Assembly (NCBI GenBank): GCA_900314395.1
Contig: OMVB01000146.1
Location: 1 to 36,694 of the forward strand
Direction: 5' to 3'
From: an uncultured Prevotellaceae bacterium
GTDB lineage: Bacteria > Bacteroidota > Bacteroidia > Bacteroidales > UBA932
DNA length: 36,694 bases
Below the pieces are notes generated by a model that was given only the letters and a program-made list of their open reading frames with translations, did no database searches and had not been told where the DNA came from. Below, one piece after another: positions 31,243-36,694 of the stretch (position 1 is the stretch's first letter; every line of letters begins with the position of its first letter). The position numbers and the translations under genes are program-made.

Positions 31243-31301
31243 TCAAATTGCACATTGAGAACCAAAAAATAGTGGTCCATGGCTCTCAATGTGCAATTTG
31301 A
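31243..31301. repeat. Palindromic element copy 3: 18-base perfect inverted repeat with conserved loop core
   Basis: 31243-31260 and 31284-31301 are exact complements (18 of 18), with a 23-base loop. On the minus strand the loop reads CATGGACCACTATTTT (31280-31265), the core shared with the two hairpins at 29189-29339. It lies between the dnaN stop and the exonuclease start. There is no T-run after the stem, so it is not an ordinary terminator. Confidence 0.75.
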
Positions 31302-31304
31302 TTA

Positions 31305-32429
31305 TTATCTAACCATAATAGGCATTACGATGCCGAATACCTTGACCTTCTCTGACTCGCCTTCTGAAGGGAGGATGAGCACTGAACGGCGCTTGTCTGC
31401 GAACTTGAGGGTGATTTCCTCGCAGTCCAGGTTGCTCAGGATTTCCGTTACGTGGGTGGATTTGAAGCCGATTACAAGGTCGTCTCCGTCGTAGCGGCAT
31501 TCTACCTTCTCATGTGCTGCAATCTCAAAGCCCACATCCTGTGCCGATACCTCCAGGCTGCCCTGGGTGAGCTCGAACTTGATGTGGTTGGAAGCCTTGG
31601 GAGAGCAAACTGCGATACGTTTTACGGTATTGAGCAGCTGAGCGCGGTTTATCTTGAGAATGTTGGAATTGTTCTTGGGAATGATGGTCTTGTAGTCCGG
31701 GTATTTGCCCACTACAAGGCAGCTGAGCATTGTGGTGGCGCCGAACTTGATCTGGGCTATCTTTTCATCGAAGGTGATGGCTACTGCGCCCTCTTCCTTG
31801 CCAAGGATGGCCTTGAGTACGTTTGCGTGGCGTTTGTTCAGGATGAACGATGCCTCCTGGGGCGCCTTGACATCATCGGCCGTGAAGCAGATAAGTTTCT
31901 GGAGGTCCGATGCCACCAGGGTGGTGTTGTCCGGTTTGATATCGAAGAAGATGCTGTTCATGATGGGACGGTTTTCCTCATCTGAAGAAGCATAAACGGT
32001 GCTTGAAATACCGTCGGACAGTGTCTGTGCGGGGAACTCTATTGTAACGGCGGTTTCACCGGGTTTCTGGAAAACAGGATAGTCCTCCGGGTTGAAGAAA
32101 GGAAGGGTGGACGAACCGGTTGTCCATGCGCACTCGAAGGAGTTTGCGCTCTGGTTGGTGGAAATGGTTACAGGCTGGTCCGGGAGCTCCTTGAGCAGGT
32201 CTGTAATCTGCCTTGCGGGAACTGCGATGCTGCCTTCTTCCTCTGTATTCTGAACATTGAGTTCTGTCTTGAGGGTGAGCTCCATGTCAGATGCTGTAAT
32301 TTCCAGGGTCTGGCCTTTCAGAACAAAGAGGTAGTCTTCCAGGATAGCCTCGGTTGTCTTGGCCGGAATAGCTTTCTGGACTGTAAGGATGGCCTTCAGA
32401 AGGTCTGTGCTGGATACTGAAAACTTCAT
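31305..32429 (-). CDS. dnaN: DNA polymerase III beta subunit (sliding clamp)
   Basis: 374 residues in three similar beta-clamp domains (about 1-120, 128-245, 246-374). Characteristic segments include FSVSSTDLLKAILTVQKAIP at the start, VPARQITDLLKELP in domain I and the terminal IVMPIMVR, the usual Met-Pro-x-(Met/Leu)-Arg ending that lines the peptide-binding cleft. The ring-shaped dimer tethers DNA polymerase to DNA. dnaA is not visible, so this is not an obvious origin region. It heads a leftward operon with the exonuclease gene, and its promoter is back-to-back with that of the protease gene. Confidence 0.97.
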   Translation of the reverse strand: MKFSVSSTDLLKAILTVQKAIPAKTTEAILEDYLFVLKGQTLEITASDMELTLKTELNVQNTEEEGSIAVPARQITDLLKELPDQPVTISTNQSANSFECAWTTGSSTLPFFNPEDYPVFQKPGETAVTIEFPAQTLSDGISSTVYASSDEENRPIMNSIFFDIKPDNTTLVASDLQKLICFTADDVKAPQEASFILNKRHANVLKAILGKEEGAVAITFDEKIAQIKFGATTMLSCLVVGKYPDYKTIIPKNNSNILKINRAQLLNTVKRIAVCSPKASNHIKFELTQGSLEVSAQDVGFEIAAHEKVECRYDGDDLVIGFKSTHVTEILSNLDCEEITLKFADKRRSVLILPSEGESEKVKVFGIVMPIMVR

Positions 32430-32467
32430 AGTATAGTATTTTTATATTTTATCTTTCGATAGTCAAA

Positions 32468-32500
32468 CAAAGGTAAGAAATTTTTTTTGGATTTGCCAAA
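32468..32500 (-). promoter_or_regulatory. dnaN promoter
   Basis: The minus strand has TTTG (32500-32497), 21 bases and TACCTTTG (32475-32468), a good Bacteroidota promoter with a leader of about 35 bases before the ATG at 32429. Confidence 0.65.
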
Positions 32501-32504
32501 TGGT

Positions 32505-32536
32505 TTTGGCATAGTGTTTGAGTTTGTCCACATTTG
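32505..32536 (+). promoter_or_regulatory. Promoter of the degP-rpoD-argS group
   Basis: TTTG (32505-32508), 20 bases and CACATTTG (32529-32536), one base off the -7 consensus, lie 38 bases before the ATG at 32575. Its -33 element is 4 bases from that of dnaN, and the two form the palindrome GCCAAATGGTTTTGGC (32495-32510). Confidence 0.55.
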
Positions 32537-32574
32537 GTTTTTTGAAATTAAAAGGAAATTAAAATACAGAGATT

Positions 32575-34026
32575 ATGAAGAAGAATTTAGTTACAGTATT
32601 GATCTCAGTAGCCGCAGCAGCCTTGACGGCTTTCTTAATTGTTAATCTTTCATCAAATAAAGGCACTGCAGGCTATGTATACGGTGCCGACACCAGTGCA
32701 ACCGGCAATCCCGTTTACAGGACGGTGAACCTGTCGCAGACAGAGTACCCGGACTTTACTTTTGCCGCAGAATCTGCCGTAGAGGCAGTTGTATATGTCA
32801 AAGTGACTGTCAAATCGTCACGTCAGGACGAGATGATGGATCCTTTCTTCCGTTTCTTCTTCGGTGACGAGAGCATGGGCGGAGCACAGGCCCGTCAGGC
32901 CAGCGGCAGCGGCGTTATCATCCGCGAGGACGGCTACATCGTCACAAACAACCATGTGGTTGAGAATGCAGAAAAAGTAGAGGTAACACTCAATAACAAC
33001 AAGACTTACGAGGCTACCATCGTGGGCACCGATCCCGCTACCGACGTCGCCCTTATCAAGGTAGAGGAAACCGGTCTTCCGACCATCCCCTTCGGCAACT
33101 CAGACGAGCTCCGTCTTGGCCAGTGGGTCCTTGCAATCGGCAGTCCTTATGACCTCCGTTCCACCATCACCGCCGGCATCGTCAGTGCAAAAGGCCGTCA
33201 GATGCAGCACTCCAGCCGCGAGCTCAAGATTGAATCTTTCATCCAGACCGATGCTGCCGTTAATCCCGGCAACTCAGGCGGCGCTCTTGTAAACGAGAAA
33301 GGTGAGCTAGTAGGTATCAACACCGCAATTATCTCACAGACAGGTTCTTACACCGGTTATTCATTTGCCATCCCGGCAAATCTGGTTAAAAAAGTCATCG
33401 GCGATATCATTGAGTTCGGCTCTGTAAAGAGGGCTCTTCTTGGCGTGACAATGCAAGAAATTGACAGCAAAAAAGCAGAAGAATTGAAACTTTCTTCTCC
33501 GGAAGGCGTATATATTGTAGAGGTTATGAAAGGCAGTGCTGCTGACAAAGCAGGATTGAAGTCCGGAGATGTACTCATCGCTGTCGGTTCCGTTACCGTT
33601 AAGAGCATGGCGGAGGTTCAGGCACAGGTGGCAAGCTATCGCCCCGGTGACAAAGCCAAAGTTACTGTTATCAGGGAAGGGAAGACCTTGAACTACGAGG
33701 TTGAATTCCTGTCCACTGAAGACGCTAATGCCCAGGTAGGTGCCGATGGCTCTGTTTCTTTCTATGGCGCTACCCTCAAAGCTGCGGACTCAAAGGTTCT
33801 GGCACGTCTGGGACTTAAGAGCGGTGTCCTCATTGAAGAGGCCGGCAGCGGAAAGATGCGCCAGAGCGGAGCTTCCGACGGATTCATTATCCTGTACGTA
33901 AACGATCAGCCTGTTTCTACACCTCAAGATGTGGTAAATATAGCCAAAAAGGCCAAGAAGTCCGTATTCTTCCAGGGTGTAACATCCTCAGGCAGAGAGG
34001 CTTACTTCGGCTTCGGCAAGGATTAA
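32575..34026 (+). CDS. degP: Do-family serine protease (DegP/DegQ/HtrA)
   Basis: 483 residues: an N-terminal membrane or signal segment (about 5-25), a trypsin-like domain (about 60-270) with the triad His127 (TNNHVV), Asp157 ([10 protein letters not shown]) and Ser234 (NPGNSGG), and two PDZ domains (about 285-370 and 385-480). It is a periplasmic protease-chaperone for misfolded envelope proteins, which assembles into trimers or larger cages. The rpoD start is 5 bases after its stop; this pairing of protease and primary sigma factor is common in Bacteroidota as far as I know and puts the two under shared transcription. Confidence 0.95.
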   Translation: MKKNLVTVLISVAAAALTAFLIVNLSSNKGTAGYVYGADTSATGNPVYRTVNLSQTEYPDFTFAAESAVEAVVYVKVTVKSSRQDEMMDPFFRFFFGDESMGGAQARQASGSGVIIREDGYIVTNNHVVENAEKVEVTLNNNKTYEATIVGTDPATDVALIKVEETGLPTIPFGNSDELRLGQWVLAIGSPYDLRSTITAGIVSAKGRQMQHSSRELKIESFIQTDAAVNPGNSGGALVNEKGELVGINTAIISQTGSYTGYSFAIPANLVKKVIGDIIEFGSVKRALLGVTMQEIDSKKAEELKLSSPEGVYIVEVMKGSAADKAGLKSGDVLIAVGSVTVKSMAEVQAQVASYRPGDKAKVTVIREGKTLNYEVEFLSTEDANAQVGADGSVSFYGATLKAADSKVLARLGLKSGVLIEEAGSGKMRQSGASDGFIILYVNDQPVSTPQDVVNIAKKAKKSVFFQGVTSSGREAYFGFGKD

Positions 34027-34031
34027 AAGAT

Positions 34032-34892
34032 ATGAGACAGCTTAAGATTACAAAATCCATCACTAACCGTGAGAGTGCGTCGTTAGACAAGTATTTGCAG
34101 GAAATCGGCCGCGAGGAACTGGTTTCACCGGAGGAAGAGGTAGAACTGGCCCAGCGAATCAGGAAAGGAGACCAGGCAGCCCTGGAAAAGCTCACAAAGG
34201 CAAACCTAAGATTCGTAGTTTCAGTAGCTAAACAGTACCAGAATCAGGGCCTCAGCCTCCCGGACCTCATCAACGAGGGCAACCTGGGCCTTATCAAGGC
34301 CGCGGAAAAGTTCGATGAAACCCGTGGATTCAAGTTTATATCTTATGCTGTATGGTGGATTCGTCAGTCAATCCTTCAGGCCCTGGCAGAGCAGAGCCGT
34401 ATCGTAAGGCTTCCCCTTAACCAGGTGGGTTCGCTTAACAAGATCAACAAGGCTTTGTCCAAGTTTGAGCAGGAGAACGAGCGCCAGCCTTCAAGCGAGG
34501 AACTTTCAGAGATGATTGACGTCCCTAAGGACAAGATTTCAGATACCCTCAGGGTCTCCGGAAGGCACGTGTCCGTTGACGCTCCCTTCGTAGAGGGAGA
34601 GGACAACAGCCTGCTGGATGTGCTGCCCAACGATGATTCGCCCAGCGCAGACCGCGGCCTTATCAACGAGAGCCTTAACACGGAGATTGAAAGGGCGCTT
34701 GCAACCCTCACTACCCGAGAGCGTGAAATCATCAAGTCTTTCTTTGGCATCGGCTGCCAGGAAATGACGCTGGAAGAGATAGGGGAGCGCTTTGGTCTTA
34801 CCCGTGAAAGGGTGCGCCAGATCAAGGAAAAGGCAATCCGCCGTCTCAAGAATGTATCAAGGAGCAAACAGCTCAGGGGTTATCTGGGTTAA
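34032..34892 (+). CDS. rpoD: Primary RNA polymerase sigma factor (RpoD/SigA type)
   Basis: 286 residues. It starts directly with region 1.2 ([13 protein letters not shown]), with no region 1.1, as in Bacteroidota primary sigma factors. Region 2 (about 52-120) contains [20 protein letters not shown] and the melting/-7 segment [17 protein letters not shown]; region 3 follows; region 4 (about 220-286) ends with a helix-turn-helix [20 protein letters not shown]. It directs transcription from the TAnnTTTG promoters seen throughout this window. It lies between the protease gene (5 bases) and argS (9 bases). Confidence 0.97.
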   Translation: MRQLKITKSITNRESASLDKYLQEIGREELVSPEEEVELAQRIRKGDQAALEKLTKANLRFVVSVAKQYQNQGLSLPDLINEGNLGLIKAAEKFDETRGFKFISYAVWWIRQSILQALAEQSRIVRLPLNQVGSLNKINKALSKFEQENERQPSSEELSEMIDVPKDKISDTLRVSGRHVSVDAPFVEGEDNSLLDVLPNDDSPSADRGLINESLNTEIERALATLTTREREIIKSFFGIGCQEMTLEEIGERFGLTRERVRQIKEKAIRRLKNVSRSKQLRGYLG

Positions 34893-34901
34893 GCTGCAAT
34901 T

Positions 34902-36694
34902 ATGATGAGTCCGGAATTATTTATTCAAAACAAGGCGGCAGAGGCTATTGCCGCCTTGTATAGTGTAGAGACCGAGCCTTCCACCCTCCAGGTATCGGTA
35001 ACCAGGAAAGAGTTCGAGGGAGACTATACACTGGTGGTATTCCCCCTTCTGCGGGTGTCAAAGGCATCTCCGGAGGTGACGGGAAACGCCATTGGCTCAT
35101 GGCTTAAGGACAATGTGCCGGAGATAGCGGGCTTCAACTGTGTCAAAGGCTTCCTTAATATCCTCTTCAGCGACGTTTACTGGAATGAGGAGCTGCGCTC
35201 TGTCGCCGCCGATGAAAACTTTGGCCAGCTGCCTACGACGGGCCGCCGCGTTATGGTGGAATTCTCTTCCCCCAATACCAACAAGCCCCTGCATCTTGGC
35301 CACATCCGCAACAACCTCCTGGGTGACAGCGTTTCCCGCCTCCTTAAGGCCGGCGGAAACGAGGTGATAAAGTCTACCATCGTCAATGACCGCGGTGTGC
35401 ATATTTGCAAGTCGATGCTGGCATGGCAGAAGTTCTTTGATGGCAAGACTCCGCAGTCGGAGGGCATCAAGGGAGACCACCTGGTAGGAGACTGCTACGT
35501 TGCCTTTGACAAGTGGTACAAGAGCGAGGTCAAGGAGCTGATGGACAAGGGTTTATCAGAGGAAGAAGCCAAGAAGGAGGCCCCTTCCATCAAGGCTGCC
35601 CACGATATGCTTGTAGCCTGGGAGAAGGAGGACCCTGAGGTTCGCGCTCTCTGGAAGAAGATGAACGGCTGGGTTTACGAAGGCTTTGACCAGACCTATG
35701 CCGCCCTTGGAATTACCTTTGACGTCGTGGACCACGAGTCAGAGACTTACATTCTTGGTAAAGAACTGGTACAGAAGGGTTTGGATAGCGGAGTCTTTGT
35801 CCGTGAGGCCGATGGTTCCGTGTGGTGCGACCTTACCGCGGACGGCCTTGACCGCAAGCTTGTGCTCCGCGGCGACGGTACTTCCGTTTACATTACCCAG
35901 GACCTTGGCACCGCAGAAAGGCGCTTTGCAAATTATAACCTGGATTCCCATGTTTATGTTGTGGGCAATGAGCAAGACTATCATTTCCAGGTACTTAAGC
36001 TAATTCTTAAGAAGCTTGGCTTTGATTGGGCTGATCAGATTTACCACCTCTCTTACGGCATGGTAGAGCTCCCGGAAGGCAAGATGAAGTCCCGTGAGGG
36101 CACTGTAGTCGACGCCGACGACCTTATTGAGGCCATGTACCAGGAGGCTAAGAAAACATCGGAGGAAAGCGGCAAGCTGGCCGATATGCCGGAGGATGAA
36201 AAGGAGAAGCTGTACCACATGATCGGCTTGGGAGCGCTAAAGTACTTCATCGTGAAGGTGGATCCCAAGAAGACCATGCTCTTCAATCCCAAGGAGTCCA
36301 TCGACTTCAATGGCAATACTGGTCCTTTCATACAGTACACCCATGCGCGAATTTGCTCCATTTTAAGGAAGGCCGCAGAGCAGGGTATTTCCTTTGGCGC
36401 CGATGATGTTTTGGATTCGATAGCTCCTTCTGCCAAGGAGGTGCGCCTGGTTAAGCTGCTGGGCCTGTTCCCGTCCAAGATAGGGGAGGCCGTAGCCGCC
36501 TTGAGCCCCGCCGTGGTTGCTAATTACGCCTACGAGCTAGCCAAAGAGTTCAACCAGTATTACCATGATACTCAGATACTTAAGGAGCCGGACGCCGTGC
36601 TGCTGAAGTACCGCCTGGTGCTCATCGCCACCCTGGCCCGCACCCTCCGCTCCGCCATGTCCGTCCTGGGCATCCAGCTCCCGGACCGGATGTA
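34902..36694 (+). CDS. argS: Arginyl-tRNA synthetase, cut at the window edge just before its stop
   Basis: 597 codons are present; the next two bases are TA, probably the beginning of the stop codon, so the protein is essentially complete. The N-terminal additional domain (about 1-110) is followed by the class I catalytic core with the HIGH-type motif HLGH (131-134, in SSPNTNKPLHLGHIRNN), the KMSKS-type motif KMKSR (394-398), and an alpha-helical anticodon-binding domain with the DALR-type ending (about 470-597, LARTLRSAMSVLGIQLPD). It charges tRNA-Arg in the cytoplasm. Two ATG codons stand in tandem (34902, 34905); either may be used. It is the third gene after degP and rpoD. Confidence 0.97.
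   Translation, partial: MMSPELFIQNKAAEAIAALYSVETEPSTLQVSVTRKEFEGDYTLVVFPLLRVSKASPEVTGNAIGSWLKDNVPEIAGFNCVKGFLNILFSDVYWNEELRSVAADENFGQLPTTGRRVMVEFSSPNTNKPLHLGHIRNNLLGDSVSRLLKAGGNEVIKSTIVNDRGVHICKSMLAWQKFFDGKTPQSEGIKGDHLVGDCYVAFDKWYKSEVKELMDKGLSEEEAKKEAPSIKAAHDMLVAWEKEDPEVRALWKKMNGWVYEGFDQTYAALGITFDVVDHESETYILGKELVQKGLDSGVFVREADGSVWCDLTADGLDRKLVLRGDGTSVYITQDLGTAERRFANYNLDSHVYVVGNEQDYHFQVLKLILKKLGFDWADQIYHLSYGMVELPEGKMKSREGTVVDADDLIEAMYQEAKKTSEESGKLADMPEDEKEKLYHMIGLGALKYFIVKVDPKKTMLFNPKESIDFNGNTGPFIQYTHARICSILRKAAEQGISFGADDVLDSIAPSAKEVRLVKLLGLFPSKIGEAVAALSPAVVANYAYELAKEFNQYYHDTQILKEPDAVLLKYRLVLIATLARTLRSAMSVLGIQLPDRM

Overview
The window is a piece of a Bacteroidota chromosome, most likely from the order Bacteroidales (probably an uncultured gut or rumen type). 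The evidence is a 286-residue primary sigma factor without region 1.1 (34032-34892), many upstream regions with the Bacteroidota promoter TTTG-N19-21-TAnnTTTG, no convincing Shine-Dalgarno sequences, and families typical of the group (DUF4491, DUF4421, FadL/OmpP1, TonB receptor plus HMA protein). Base composition is close to balanced apart from an AT-rich higBA module. No CRISPR array, insertion sequence, prophage or plasmid function was seen, and no gene-free stretch exceeds 300 bases (the longest, 25376-25669, holds two terminators and a tRNA).

Layout. 1-40: start of a leftward gene cut by the window edge. 262-2878: lipoprotein, MFS transporter and nitroreductase, rightward. 2885-4048: iron-type alcohol dehydrogenase, leftward. 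4186-6526: TonB receptor and periplasmic HMA metal-binding protein. 6523-7992: M19 dipeptidase, leftward. 8122-12587: a Na/Pi cotransporter-PhoU protein fused to a PhoB-type DNA-binding domain, a small secreted protein, a small membrane protein and a CPA1 antiporter. 12655-13426: higBA toxin-antitoxin, leftward. 13558-17270: leftward operon of DUF4421 protein, C69 dipeptidase, DUF4491 and MgtC-like proteins. 17333-20448: rightward operon of patatin, flavin reductase, BASS transporter and esterase, ending in a bidirectional terminator shared with the leftward AraC / metallophosphoesterase / cysteine desulfidase operon (20475-23771). 23918-25375: FadL porin. 25555-25627: tRNA-Thr(CGT), leftward. 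25670-29774: rightward operon of HI0933 flavoprotein, unknown protein, SstT and an ABC substrate-binding lipoprotein. 29748-32429: leftward dnaN, DEDDh exonuclease and an unknown protein. 32575-36694: DegP/HtrA protease, rpoD and argS, rightward.

Two things stand out. First, 8122-10071 is one open frame joining a phosphate transporter, a PhoU-like domain and a complete OmpR/PhoB winged helix. Its own promoter carries a perfect 7-4-7 direct repeat (TGTTAAA-ATAA-TGTTAAA, 8056-8073), the architecture PhoB-type domains bind, so it may be a one-protein phosphate sensor-regulator. Second, three hairpins with unrelated stems (29189-29251, 29266-29339, 31243-31301) share the loop core CATGGACCNNTAYTWT. 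Two lie head-to-head inside a coding sequence as an apparent in-frame insertion and one lies between dnaN and the exonuclease gene; this looks like an undescribed small palindromic element. The promoters are also informative: several genes start 4 bases after the -7 box, implying leaderless mRNAs, and several divergent pairs have interlocked promoters.
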